Positions 1 through 8,777 of a stretch of 34,042 nt of DNA are shown in pieces. The first letter of the stretch is position 1, and the number at the start of each line of letters is the position of its first letter. The position numbers and the translations under genes were made by a program. The stretch comes from an uncultured Bacilli bacterium (GTDB lineage Bacteria; Bacillota_I; Bacilli_A; RFN20; CAG-826): positions 1 to 34,042 of the forward strand of contig CALVPP010000010.1 of the NCBI GenBank assembly GCA_944351395.1, written 5' to 3'. Under the pieces are notes generated by a model that saw only the letters and a list, made by a program, of their open reading frames with translations, ran no database searches and had not been told where the DNA came from.

Positions 1-269
1 AGTATTGGATAACTTAATTATAAGCGAGGACTATTTTTTATGCTTTAATTTAGTCTCACATCATTTGAATTAGTACAGAATTAAAAAAGGCAATAATTCG
101 CATAAGAAAACTAATTGATGAGAAGCTTGATGAAATTGTTCATTTTATCAATTCAATCCCAAAATCATTCAAAAAAATTGAGATTATGAGCGAAGCTAGA
201 AAAAAGTACTACATCGCTACATTGAAACTAAGAATCGACAAGTTACTAAATGATGATATTATTTTTTAA
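1..269 (+). pseudogene. Decayed coding fragment at the window edge, unknown family
   Basis: No intact gene starts here. Bases 69-269 are open in one frame for 66 codons and end at TAA. The predicted peptide is Lys/Ile/Leu-rich and helical, with the segment LIDEKLDEIVHF near its start and KLRIDKLLNDDIIF at the end. The first ATG in that frame lies only 28 codons before the stop. A second frame is open from base 2 to the stop at 71-73, so a frameshifted gene entering from outside the window is possible. The family is not recognised. It could equally be a chance open run in AT-rich DNA, although the composition looks protein-like. Confidence 0.3.
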
Positions 270-322
270 TAATGTGGATATTTCTCACTGTGTGAATAAA
301 TGATTTATCAGTTTGATAATAT

Positions 323-351
323 TTCACATTTTTTGATAATTTTAGTAAAAT
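323..351 (+). promoter_or_regulatory. Promoter of the CBS-domain gene, leaderless geometry
   Basis: TTCACA (323-328), a 17-base spacer and TAAAAT (346-351) form a good sigma-A-type promoter. The -10 ends six bases before the ATG at 358, so the expected start of transcription is the A of the start codon. No Shine-Dalgarno sequence lies before the gene. Confidence 0.6.
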
Positions 352-357
352 TATGAC

Positions 358-759
358 ATGAACATCATATTCTTTTTGTTACCTAAATCACAAGTAGCCT
401 ATATTAATTCTAATAGCACAATTAGACAGGCTTTAGAAAAGATGGAACACCACCGCTATAGCGCAATTCCAGTTCTCGATGAAGAAGGCAAATATTTTGG
501 AACTTTATCAGAAGGTGATTTGCTCTGGTTATTTAAGAATGAACATCTTACTTTAGAAAAAAGTGAACAAATAAAAATAAAAGATATTAAGTTCGAAAAA
601 GACATCAAATCGATCCACATCAATAAAGAGATGGATGAATTAGTAGATCTCATCGTCAACCAAAACTTCGTCCCAGTCGTCGATGATATGAATACGTTCA
701 TCGGTATCATCACGAGGAAACAGGTAATATCTTATCTTAAGGATAAGGTTACTTTATAA
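358..759 (+). CDS. CBS-pair protein, CbpB/DarB-like
   Basis: This 133-residue protein consists of little more than two CBS motifs. The first (about residues 12-65) contains IRQALEKMEHHRYSAIPVLD and GTLSEGDLLW. The second (about 75-130) contains NQNFVPVVDD and GIITRKQVISYL. A short N-terminus (FFLLPKSQVAYI) and this size match the stand-alone CBS proteins of Bacilli such as CbpB/DarB, which bind c-di-AMP and report it to the (p)ppGpp synthetase. That ligand is inferred from the family and not visible in the sequence. The start at 358 is supported by the promoter geometry, since there is no ribosome binding site. The hydrolase gene follows after only four bases, so the two are probably co-transcribed. 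Confidence 0.85.
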   Translation: MNIIFFLLPKSQVAYINSNSTIRQALEKMEHHRYSAIPVLDEEGKYFGTLSEGDLLWLFKNEHLTLEKSEQIKIKDIKFEKDIKSIHINKEMDELVDLIVNQNFVPVVDDMNTFIGIITRKQVISYLKDKVTL

Positions 760-763
760 AAAT

Positions 764-1726
764 ATGAGTCAAGATATTTTATTAGCAATCGTCTTACCCC
801 TAGCGTTTTTAGGATTAGTGTTCCTCTTCTTTTTCTTTTGGTTCGTCTTATTAGGCTATTACTATTATCGTTTTGCTTTAAAAAGACAAAAAAGCAAATC
901 GAGTGAAGTCATCATCGAAAACATGCCTGACCTCTATAGTGTCTATCGATATGAAAAAGAATGGTTTGAAAACTTAAAACTAGAAGACGTATATATCACT
1001 TCCTCTGACAATTTAAAACTTCATGGATATTTAAATAGACAAGATAGCCACACTTACATCATCTTCTCACACGGATATCGCGGTACTTATAAAGAAGCGA
1101 CCGCCCAATTAAAACAGATGCAAAAAATATTTGCTCCTGTAAATATCCTCATGATCGATCAACGCGCTCATAATTTGAGCGAAGGTAAACATCTTACGAT
1201 GGGCTATAAAGAAGGCGGGGATTTATCACGTTGGATAGATTTTATCGTATCTAGCGACAAGGAAGCGAAAATCATCCTCTATGGTCAATCTATGGGTGCA
1301 GCGACAATTTTCTTTGCAGAGGGCTATAAACTAGCGAAAAACGTCAAATGTGCGATATGCGATTCAGGTTACACGACAATCCATGATGAATTTAGATTTA
1401 TTTGTCATCTTATATCTAAATCATTAAATCCCAATTTCTTACTTAAACCAGCTGGTTGGTTTATAAAGAAAATCGTGAAGATAGATATCAATATGGATGA
1501 ACCTAGAGCGTCATTATCTAAATCAAAAATACCAACTTTATTCATCCACGGCATGAACGACACGGTCGTGTCTTACTTCTTTCAAGATCAAAACATCAAA
1601 GCATTTAATCCTAATACACCATATGAAAGAATGGATATACCAAACGCAGGTCACTGCTTAGGTTTTTATCAAGATGAACAAAAATACATGGATAAAGTAG
1701 AAAAGTTCGTCAGGAAGTATTTATAA
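764..1726 (+). CDS. Membrane-anchored alpha/beta hydrolase
   Basis: This is a 320-residue serine hydrolase. One hydrophobic segment (residues 5-35) anchors it in the membrane, and the hydrolase fold follows from about residue 70. The oxyanion-hole motif SHGYRG is at 102-107, the nucleophile elbow GQSMG at 174-178 (Ser176), the acid in HGMND at 262-266 (Asp266), and the histidine in AGH at 295-297 (His297). The triad is therefore complete. Its relatives in Firmicutes (the YqkD/S9-like group) are esterases or peptidases of undefined substrate. It sits four bases behind the CBS gene, with the purine-rich ATAAGG inside that gene as a possible ribosome binding site. The direct substrate cannot be deduced. 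Confidence 0.85.
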   Translation: MSQDILLAIVLPLAFLGLVFLFFFFWFVLLGYYYYRFALKRQKSKSSEVIIENMPDLYSVYRYEKEWFENLKLEDVYITSSDNLKLHGYLNRQDSHTYIIFSHGYRGTYKEATAQLKQMQKIFAPVNILMIDQRAHNLSEGKHLTMGYKEGGDLSRWIDFIVSSDKEAKIILYGQSMGAATIFFAEGYKLAKNVKCAICDSGYTTIHDEFRFICHLISKSLNPNFLLKPAGWFIKKIVKIDINMDEPRASLSKSKIPTLFIHGMNDTVVSYFFQDQNIKAFNPNTPYERMDIPNAGHCLGFYQDEQKYMDKVEKFVRKYL

Positions 1727-1836
1727 AAATACACTTTCACTTCTTTTAAAAGGTATCCTTAAAATGATTCCTGCCTATTGATGTAGGAATATTCGAATAT
1801 GACAGCATAATAATCGAACGGTTATTTTAAATATTC

Positions 1837-2010
1837 TTAATTGACAACGACTTGGCTCATTTCTTTAGCTAACGCAGTCAAAATATTAATCAGTAAATCA
1901 TTTTTAAGTCTTAATTCGTTTAGAAAATAGTTAATTATATTAGCGTAACCACCCCTGTTGAGATAATTTTGATGTCTATCAAAATATTTAACTATTCGAT
2001 GTAAGGCATA
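1837..2010 (-). pseudogene. Decayed coding fragment downstream of licD, unknown family
   Basis: On the minus strand 57 codons are open between a TGA (2011-2013) and a TAA (1837-1839). The peptide is protein-like, with HRIVKYFDRHQNYLNRGGYA in its first half and ALAKEMSQVVVN at its end. The only ATG lies seven codons before the stop, so it cannot be a complete gene. The rest of the 311-base gap between 1726 and 2038 shows no gene, only a 12-base palindrome ATATTCGAATAT near 1788. The family was not recognised. This looks like a scar at the edge of the polysaccharide locus. Confidence 0.4.
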
Positions 2011-2037
2011 TCAAAAACTCAAAGCATTAAAACTTTC

Positions 2038-2868
2038 TTACGCTTTGAACTCAACCACGTAATGATGAGGAATTTGATTTTCTTTTTTAGGCGGGGTCAT
2101 GTAATCAATTCCGAAACAAGCAATCAAATTCTCTTCTGCTAATTTTGGGGCGTCCAGCAGCCTTCCTTCAAATTGAACTGAACTTCTGCCCTCGAATAAT
2201 TTTACGGGGCGACGTCTTCCTAAATTTAAACCGACTGAAACAACGGATGTCTTTTTTATGGTGTGTTTATGCAAAAAAGAGTCTCTCCATTTGGCAGCAA
2301 GACTCCTAGGACACCACCACAGCAAAATCCAAGAGATAACATCTGCGATTTTAGAAGTTCTTTTTTTCTTCACAACAGCACCAGGTGGAATCAAAAACTT
2401 AGGAGTTGCTCTTCTATTTAATATGTAGAGTTTAAAATAGAACAAATAGTAAGAAAAATTTTTATTTTCTGGAACATAATAAATTGGAAAGATATCAAGA
2501 AAAATTCCTTGTCTCCATTTTGTTTTCTGAATCGAATATTCTATATAGACGGTATCTCGCTTCGTAAGTTTAGAATAATGATGAAAATAAAACCTATTAG
2601 ATTCTCTATTATCAATATAGTACTTCGAACTATTATCAAAATCTTTAATTAATTTCAAATAATCTCCTATTGGCATACAAACATCTATATCATCGTCCCA
2701 AGGAATATAACCATGATGTCTTATCGCCCCTAAAAGAGTTCCACCAAACAAATAATACGTAAGGTTGTGTTCTTTACAAAATGTTACAAAAACATCTAAA
2801 AGTTCTAATTGTACTTGCTTAAGTTTTTTGCGTTGATTATTGTCTAAATCAACAATTGGTTTAATCAT
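2038..2868 (-). CDS. LicD-family phosphotransferase (first copy)
   Basis: This 276-residue protein carries the two hallmark motifs of the LicD/fukutin nucleotidyltransferase fold: GGTLLGAIRHHGYIPW (42-57) and WDDDID (57-62), whose aspartates bind the metal. LicD proteins transfer phosphocholine or other phospho-alcohols from CDP carriers onto teichoic acids or glycans. No licA/B/C choline genes are seen here, so the donor is more likely CDP-glycerol or a similar compound made by the fusion protein at 16583-18037; this is inference. The ATG is preceded by a strong AGGTGG ribosome binding site. It stands as a single gene on the minus strand with a long AT-rich region upstream. A second, divergent copy lies at 15473-16363. 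Confidence 0.9.
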   Translation of the reverse strand: MIKPIVDLDNNQRKKLKQVQLELLDVFVTFCKEHNLTYYLFGGTLLGAIRHHGYIPWDDDIDVCMPIGDYLKLIKDFDNSSKYYIDNRESNRFYFHHYSKLTKRDTVYIEYSIQKTKWRQGIFLDIFPIYYVPENKNFSYYLFYFKLYILNRRATPKFLIPPGAVVKKKRTSKIADVISWILLWWCPRSLAAKWRDSFLHKHTIKKTSVVSVGLNLGRRRPVKLFEGRSSVQFEGRLLDAPKLAEENLIACFGIDYMTPPKKENQIPHHYVVEFKA

Positions 2869-3285
2869 TTTTTACCACCTCACTGAAACTAATATTTTAT
2901 AATGCTCAAAAAATTAGAGAATCATATTTTTAGCAACTTCGCAAATCTTACTTACTATATCATGACCCATTAACATTATTATTTCTCCGGGTTTTTTATT
3001 TTACAATCATTCGATTTAAACGTAAACTATCAAATACAAGTAGATGATTACGTAACATTTCTTTATGCAAAAGACATTACTATAAAATTAAGACAGTAAG
3101 GTTCTCTTTAAGGGATTTTTGATTGTAGAAACCATGTTGTGTTTTTGACTTATTTTTTACATTTTTTTAATTTTGATGCATCACACAAAAAATAATATGC
3201 TTAATGCTAACTATTATTTACACTCTTATCAAAACAAAAAATGCATGAATAAAGTATAAATTTTCGTTAAGAAGCATTTATAAAG
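2869..3285. other. Gene-free AT-rich region between licD and an acyltransferase
   Basis: These 417 bases contain no gene. The licD ribosome binding site lies at the left end. The longest plausible coding run is 41 codons on the plus strand (2974-3099, including FDLNVNYQIQVDD), without a start codon and without a recognisable family. No repeat longer than short AT-rich palindromes (two ATGCAT sites) and no convincing terminator were found. Confidence 0.5.
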
Positions 3286-3846
3286 TTAGGTCCTTTGCTT
3301 CAAAATTTTTGCAGGGACTCCTCCAATAATTAAATTTTTATCAAACGATTTAGTCACAAGTGAACAGGCACCTAAAACACAACCATCACCGATCGATACA
3401 CCTTTCAAAATTGTAACATGATAACCAATCCAAATATCATTGCCGATATGAATGGGGGAAGATTGTAATGGCTGATCAAGCATTTTAGTGCCTAATTTCA
3501 TGCCGTGATTAGAATCCATTAGGTATAGATAAGAAGCACAATTTACGTAATTTCCTATATATACTCCACCATTTCTGTGTGCATAAATTTGTGATCTTGA
3601 GCCAATAGAAGTATGTTCGCCAATGACAACTAGCCCTTGTCCCCAAAAAGATATGTGATGGCTTAGCCTAGAATATTTTCCAATAATTAACCTGCATCCT
3701 TTTCTTTTTTTACAACCTCGCCCAATATAAAGGCCTTTTTTATATTTAACTCGTAATTTGGCACATCTAAAGATAGTTACCAAAAACTCAACATATTTCG
3801 TATAGATAACATACATATATTTTAGAAAAGATTTAAATCTATTCAT
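3286..3846 (-). CDS. Hexapeptide-repeat O-acyltransferase (LbH fold)
   Basis: This 186-residue enzyme has a left-handed beta-helix made of hexapeptide repeats (about 72-175, for example VVIGEHTSIGSRS and VSIGDGCVLGA) and ends with the usual IIGGVPAKILKQR tail. The segment DSNHG (112-116) supplies the likely catalytic His114, as in maltose/colanic-acid O-acetyltransferases. It probably acetylates a sugar of the surface polysaccharide using acetyl-CoA. The N-terminal 35 residues are hydrophobic and basic and may lie on the membrane. No Shine-Dalgarno sequence precedes the ATG, and the predicted promoter leaves a leader of about five bases. It is transcribed divergently from the glycosyltransferase at 3915. 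Confidence 0.85.
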   Translation of the reverse strand: MNRFKSFLKYMYVIYTKYVEFLVTIFRCAKLRVKYKKGLYIGRGCKKRKGCRLIIGKYSRLSHHISFWGQGLVVIGEHTSIGSRSQIYAHRNGGVYIGNYVNCASYLYLMDSNHGMKLGTKMLDQPLQSSPIHIGNDIWIGYHVTILKGVSIGDGCVLGACSLVTKSFDKNLIIGGVPAKILKQRT

Positions 3847-3857
3847 ATATGATTTAC

Positions 3858-3884
3858 ATTATCAAATAAGTATGTTAAAGTCAA
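3858..3884 (-). promoter_or_regulatory. Candidate promoter of the 3286-3846 acyltransferase
   Basis: Read on the minus strand, TTGACT (3884-3879) is followed after 15 bases by GATAAT (3863-3858). Transcription should start about five bases before the ATG. The spacer is short, so confidence is moderate. Confidence 0.4.
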
Positions 3885-3914
3885 TTTGCACAAAATAAGA
3901 AAAGGATAAATTAA

Positions 3915-5114
3915 ATGAAAATTTGTTTTATAAATGGTTGGGTAGGCGGTTCCACAGGCAACATTATCAAGGATATTTCTTTTTTTCTCGAAAGAGATTA
4001 CAACTCCTCTGCGTGTTATATCTATCGCGAAAAAAGTGATATAACAAAATATGCTGTTCTACAACTAAGGACTGATTTTTTTTCTTACAAATTGGAAAGA
4101 TTACATACTTATTTGTTTGGAAATGATGGTTTTTGTAACTTCATAGGTACAAGACGTGCAATAAAATTTCTTAAGAAAGAAAGACCAGACATCATACACA
4201 TTCATAACATCCATGGTTCATTTATCAACATAAACCAAATTTTAAAATTTGCACATGAAAACAAAATCAAAGTCGTTTGGACTCTACACGACACATGGTT
4301 AGTTAGTGGACGATGCTGTTATTACTATTCATGCAACTTATGGAAACAAACATGTCATATTTGTCCTCATAGGAATTACTATCCTACGTGCGCACGAAAA
4401 AACGTAAAAAAATACGCTATAAAAAAAGAGGAAATGATTAAAAAATATAAAGACGATATAACTTTTGTCAGCCCTTCCAATTGGCTCAAAAAAGTTGTAG
4501 AAACTGGATATAAAGATTTAGATGTCGAAGTAATCAATAATGGAATCAATCAAGAAATATTTACCCCATCAATTCCTAATAAAAAAATAATTGATATGGC
4601 TGGTGGCAAATTCATCATCGGTGCAGCTGCATATCTTTTAAACAATGCTAAAGGTCTAGATTTTTTAAAACAACTAGCAGATGTCATCGATGGGGAAAAA
4701 TACATAATTGTGGCTTGTGGCGCTAAAAATGAAGAGATTGAAAATAATCGAAGGAAAAATCTAATTTTACTCCCAAGAATCAATTCTCGCGAAGAGATGA
4801 AATCATTTTATACAACGATAGATGTATTTTTAAATCCTACTCAATTAGATAATTTTCCAACCGTCAATCTAGAATGTATTTCTTGTGGAGCGCCTATCAT
4901 TTGTTTCAAAGTCGGAGGAGCGGTAGAGATGATTACTGATGGGCTTAATGGTTATGGTGTAACACCAAACGATATAATGGAGACGAAGGATAAAATTGAA
5001 CAATTAGCAAAGAACAAGCTTGATAGAAAAAAAATAATAGAAAGTTCAAAACCTTTTTCTCGCGAAATATTCGCGAAAAAGTACATTAACTTATATAAGA
5101 ATGTCTTATCTTAG
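3915..5114 (+). CDS. GT4 glycosyltransferase with a Cys cluster (WcaC-like group)
   Basis: This 399-residue GT-B enzyme has an N-terminal domain starting MKICFINGW with a glycine-rich loop (GGSTGN, 11-16), HIHNIHGSF (95-103) and TLHDTW (123-128), followed by a cysteine-rich insert (Cys134, 135, 140, 147, 150 and 159). That insert is typical of one group of colanic-acid and capsule glycosyltransferases and probably binds zinc. The C-terminal donor domain has LDNFPTVNLECISCGAP with the usual E/x7/E-like region, where the first Glu is replaced by Asp/Asn. The ATG has an AAAAGGA ribosome binding site eight bases upstream. A second gene of the same type is at 21063-22244. The sugar specificity is unknown. 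It probably forms an operon with the next gene. Confidence 0.9.
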   Translation: MKICFINGWVGGSTGNIIKDISFFLERDYNSSACYIYREKSDITKYAVLQLRTDFFSYKLERLHTYLFGNDGFCNFIGTRRAIKFLKKERPDIIHIHNIHGSFININQILKFAHENKIKVVWTLHDTWLVSGRCCYYYSCNLWKQTCHICPHRNYYPTCARKNVKKYAIKKEEMIKKYKDDITFVSPSNWLKKVVETGYKDLDVEVINNGINQEIFTPSIPNKKIIDMAGGKFIIGAAAYLLNNAKGLDFLKQLADVIDGEKYIIVACGAKNEEIENNRRKNLILLPRINSREEMKSFYTTIDVFLNPTQLDNFPTVNLECISCGAPIICFKVGGAVEMITDGLNGYGVTPNDIMETKDKIEQLAKNKLDRKKIIESSKPFSREIFAKKYINLYKNVLS

Positions 5115-5155
5115 ACATCATTTATTATATCAATTGCTAATTAAAAGGATGTTGT

Positions 5156-6418
5156 ATGAAAATATTGCTAGTGTGCGCTAATCCTATGAATAAATCTTCT
5201 TCTACTCGTGCATTTTACACGTATTTTGGTCATGAAAAAATTGAACTAGCCCAAATTTATACGAATGATCAAAAAATTGACACTAAAGCATGTCCTAATT
5301 TTTATAACATTACAGACGCTACAATATTAAAGAGGCTTTTGAAGAACAAAAACAACAAATATAACAACGTTAGAACTACTAACAGTGATTGTGAAACAAA
5401 AAAGAATGGCAAATTATTGAACTTATTAAAAAAGATAGGCAAAAAAGAATGGCCTATCATCCAGTTACTTCGTAAATCGCTTTGGAAACAAAAAAGATGG
5501 TTGAAAGAGGATCTTATTGAATGGGCTAAAGATTATGATCCTGACTTAATCTTTTACCACAATAGCAACGCTTTTTTTCTTGGTGATATAGCATTTACTC
5601 TCGCTAATTTATTAAATAAGAAAATAGTGATAGAAGTAAGCGATGATTATTATTTTAATAGTCACTTCTCTTTATCGCCTTTCTATTACATCTATAGAGC
5701 TAAATACAAAAAACACTTCGAAAATAACATTAAAAAAGCAGATGGCATCATTTATATTTCAGAAAAAATGAAAGATAAATACGATAAAGAATTTTCTGTA
5801 ATCGGTGAAGTGATTCACATCAGCAGTCAGTTAGAAAGCGTTAAAATTACAAATGAAATCGTACCAAATAAAATTAATTATTTTGGAAATATTGGTCTTG
5901 GTCGCTATAAAACACTAAAACAAATCGGAAAGCAATTGTATAAGAGTCGCAACGACTATTCGATTGACGTCTATTGCCCTGCTATTGGGAATAGTGTCAT
6001 CAAAAAACTTGCACACGCTAAAAATGTGAAATATGCTGGTAGTTTAAACTACGAACAAGTTGTAGAAAAAATGATGAACAGCAAATATCTACTTCTGGTT
6101 GAAAGTTTTTCGAAACGCAATTTAATAGATATTAGATACTCGTTATCGACGAAAGTAGCTGATTATTTATATTCTGGCGTTCCTATCTTAGCAATCGGAC
6201 CAAGTGAAAGCGGAACGATACAATATTTAAAAGAAAATAATTTAGCATTTGTCATAAGTCGTCCAACTGAATTTTTGAACATATTAAATAACATAACAGA
6301 GCAAGAAAAAAAATTAGTTATTAGTAATTGTTACAAAATCGCAAATAGTGAATTTAGCCAAACTAAAAACCTGATAAAATCATTCAAATATCTTCAGAAA
6401 ATATTAGTTTCTAATTAG
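5156..6418 (+). CDS. GT4-like glycosyltransferase
   Basis: This 420-residue GT-B type enzyme starts MKILLVCANPMNKSSSTRAF, followed by a nucleotide-sugar binding C-terminal half with KINYFGNIGLGRYKTL and STKVADYLYSGVPILAIGP, the acceptor-independent signature of capsule GT4 enzymes. An AAAAGGA ribosome binding site lies seven bases before the ATG, and the gap to the preceding glycosyltransferase is 41 bases, so the pair is one operon. Its 3' end overlaps the convergent flippase gene by eight bases. A clear relative with the same N-terminal layout (SSN/GRS near the start, GKLGDCICSLKPFLYIGP near the end) is found at 18940-20229. The substrate is unknown. Confidence 0.85.
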   Translation: MKILLVCANPMNKSSSTRAFYTYFGHEKIELAQIYTNDQKIDTKACPNFYNITDATILKRLLKNKNNKYNNVRTTNSDCETKKNGKLLNLLKKIGKKEWPIIQLLRKSLWKQKRWLKEDLIEWAKDYDPDLIFYHNSNAFFLGDIAFTLANLLNKKIVIEVSDDYYFNSHFSLSPFYYIYRAKYKKHFENNIKKADGIIYISEKMKDKYDKEFSVIGEVIHISSQLESVKITNEIVPNKINYFGNIGLGRYKTLKQIGKQLYKSRNDYSIDVYCPAIGNSVIKKLAHAKNVKYAGSLNYEQVVEKMMNSKYLLLVESFSKRNLIDIRYSLSTKVADYLYSGVPILAIGPSESGTIQYLKENNLAFVISRPTEFLNILNNITEQEKKLVISNCYKIANSEFSQTKNLIKSFKYLQKILVSN

Positions 6419-7985
6419 ATTTTTTAAATATTTTTAAAATTTTAGAATTAATGATATTTCTTTCGTTTTTAGTAAGCCCTATGAAATATGTGAGGCCGAG
6501 ATATAACACTACGAAAACTGAACCTTCGATAAGAAATTTATATAAGACACCATGAGTAATTGCGCTGTCAAAACTTAAATAAAAATGCATGGTTAGTGCA
6601 ATAGGTAAACATAAGATAGCTACAATCAGCATTCTAAAATAAGTTTTTTTATAAAATGTGAATAAAGATACATTTAATTTTTTCAAATAAAAATAGTTTC
6701 TTAGGCATATATCTACGAAGGAACTAATCATGATAGCAAGTGACGCGCCCATGAATCCCAAAATATATGAAAGTCCAAAAGATAATCCGACACATATTAT
6801 AGCTTTCACGATTGCTGATAAAGCAAGCATCTTCACATTATTAGTAGTGAACATTGCGGATCTTAAAACTAATTGTGGTAAATACAATATTTGCATTATG
6901 ATTGCAATTAAAATACCATAATAGGCTGGAAGATACGAACTATCACCTCTCATCCAAATCAAGACAAATTCTTGTCCAAAACATCCAAAAGCAAGAATGA
7001 TAGCCATGATGATGACTAGCTGTACTTTACCAATCGCTACGGAGAGATTAAGCAATTTCTTTCTAAACACTTCTTCACCCTCTTCATAATACCTAGCAAG
7101 TTTAGGGAGAAGCGTTGGCCCAAGTATGTTACCCATCAATGTAGTGTAATAAAGTATTAAACTCACCAATCCAAATAAAGCAATGTTAGTAGAATCGGAC
7201 ACGATGCCTAAAATACTTGGGGAAATGGACGCACTAATGTGAGTAAAAATACCTTCGATTGCCGCCCATAAAGAGTATAAAAGAACCGGTTTAGCAAGTG
7301 CCCAAGTCATCTTGTTGCGAAAAGTTGGCTTTACTTTCAACTTGAATCGAATAATTAAATATTTTATACCTATGATAACTAGATTAGAACCAGCATTAAT
7401 GGCTACAAGTGCATATAATCCCCATTCGAAAACTATGCTAATAGATGTAAAGATGATGAACAATAATTTTTGAACAATATCTAAAAATTTGATCCAGATT
7501 ATTTTTTCATAAGCATTGATAATTCCGTTGAATATAGAAGTTGGTAAAGATATCAAACTAAAGGCTGCAAATATCAAAAAACAAACTTGAAATTGCTCAA
7601 TTTCGCTGGGAGTTAAACCTTGATAAATATAAGGTGAAACAAAATACAATACAACAAAAACAACGAATATAATCGCATCAATTATTAAATAAAGTTTGTA
7701 TATGAGACCTAAGAAATTTTTAATTGCTCCATCGTCATTATTCGCACGATATTTTGCCAAAAAGGCATTGGCGGTAGCACTAAGACCAAAATCAATTAAA
7801 AATAACGATATAAGAGAGTTGGACAACGTATATAGTGAATATTGACTTTGCCCTAGACTTTCTATAATCCATGGTGTAAATAATAAGCCTGATAAAATAT
7901 TGATGCCGATGGCAATATAACCCATTATGGCACCAATGAATATCTGTTTGTTTGCTTTTTTTTCAATATTTTGTATCTCTGTCAT
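6411..7985 (-). CDS. Wzx-type oligosaccharide flippase (first copy)
   Basis: This 524-residue integral membrane protein has about 12-14 hydrophobic segments, the layout of the polysaccharide-transport branch of the MOP superfamily. The conserved N-terminal region (FIGAIMGYIAIGINILSGL, then TLSNSLISLFLIDFGLSATA) moves lipid-linked repeat units across the cytoplasmic membrane. It aligns along its whole length with the second flippase at 13897-15435, including the phrase (S/N)SIFGLV-type loops after ILGI(V/T)SDST. The ATG has no strong ribosome binding site, and a TATAAT lies about 40 bases upstream. It is the last gene of a minus-strand group with the acyltransferase at 8114 and the glycosyltransferase at 8778. 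Confidence 0.92.
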   Translation of the reverse strand: MTEIQNIEKKANKQIFIGAIMGYIAIGINILSGLLFTPWIIESLGQSQYSLYTLSNSLISLFLIDFGLSATANAFLAKYRANNDDGAIKNFLGLIYKLYLIIDAIIFVVFVVLYFVSPYIYQGLTPSEIEQFQVCFLIFAAFSLISLPTSIFNGIINAYEKIIWIKFLDIVQKLLFIIFTSISIVFEWGLYALVAINAGSNLVIIGIKYLIIRFKLKVKPTFRNKMTWALAKPVLLYSLWAAIEGIFTHISASISPSILGIVSDSTNIALFGLVSLILYYTTLMGNILGPTLLPKLARYYEEGEEVFRKKLLNLSVAIGKVQLVIIMAIILAFGCFGQEFVLIWMRGDSSYLPAYYGILIAIIMQILYLPQLVLRSAMFTTNNVKMLALSAIVKAIICVGLSFGLSYILGFMGASLAIMISSFVDICLRNYFYLKKLNVSLFTFYKKTYFRMLIVAILCLPIALTMHFYLSFDSAITHGVLYKFLIEGSVFVVLYLGLTYFIGLTKNERNIINSKILKIFKKSN

Positions 7986-8113
7986 CTTTTCTAAATAATC
8001 ACGATAAGCAAGGCTATATTATACACTTTAACAACTAAATAGAAAAAATTTATTTTAAAATAAAACCAATTAAGTTGGATTAATGGAAAGAGAGGTAATA
8101 AAATATACAGAAA

Positions 8114-8665
8114 TTAAATGTTGCTATTCCAATAATCTTTAAGTATCTGCTCCATTGAGGCATTTGCAGCCAAACATTTATCAAATGATTTTCGCTTTTC
8201 TAAAAGTTTTTCATATTCCCCAATTATTCTTGCTGGATTTCCTCCAACAATAGCACCATCTGGAACATCCTTTGTAACCACGCTTCCTGCTGCCACGACA
8301 ACATTAGAACCAATCTTAACTCCATACATTATTATAGCTTTAGAGCCGATAGCAACATTGTTTCCTATACTTACGGTGCCGTAGAAGTGATTGAATTTTT
8401 CATTTGTCTCGTGCATAAAGACCGCATGTATAACATCGTGAGTAATAAACAAAACATCGCTTGCAACTTTAACATTGTCGCCAATGCTAACGAGAAAAGG
8501 CTCGCTAGGAATTTTATACGGTTGCCAAAAAACACGTTTACCAAAATGATAAAAAATATTTTTCTTTTTAAGATATTTTGCTCTCTTTGTTGGTTTAGTA
8601 AAGACTAGCCTTAGCTGAATCATCAATTTTTTGAACCTAGTTATTTTATTAATAGTTGTGTTCAC
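8114..8665 (-). CDS. Hexapeptide-repeat acyltransferase, GTG start
   Basis: This 183-residue enzyme carries hexapeptide repeats (about 58-140: [40 protein letters not shown]) and the closing [18 protein letters not shown] (74-80) contributes the likely catalytic histidine, as in CatB/NodL-type O- or N-acetyltransferases. The start codon is GTG, fixed by a GAGGAAA ribosome binding site six bases upstream; no ATG occurs before residue 15. It lies between a GT2 enzyme and a flippase on the same strand and probably acetylates a sugar of that repeat unit. Substrate and acetylation position are unknown. Confidence 0.85.
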   Translation of the reverse strand: MNTTINKITRFKKLMIQLRLVFTKPTKRAKYLKKKNIFYHFGKRVFWQPYKIPSEPFLVSIGDNVKVASDVLFITHDVIHAVFMHETNEKFNHFYGTVSIGNNVAIGSKAIIMYGVKIGSNVVVAAGSVVTKDVPDGAIVGGNPARIIGEYEKLLEKRKSFDKCLAANASMEQILKDYWNSNI

Positions 8666-8777
8666 TCGCGTTTCCTCAATTTTGTTTAAAAGTTATTTTC
8701 CATTTTACCAAAATCATTGAAAAATAGAACTATTTTTTAATTCTTGCAACAATTGATGATTAAGATTATCTACCAAA

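Noticed and set aside
1737-1800. Possible terminator after the hydrolase gene
   Set aside because: Short arms such as ATTCCT/AGGAAT can pair, but no T-tract follows and the loop is long.
2974-3099. 41-codon open run on the plus strand
   Set aside because: It has no start codon, no ribosome binding site and no recognisable family, and runs of this length are expected by chance in such DNA.
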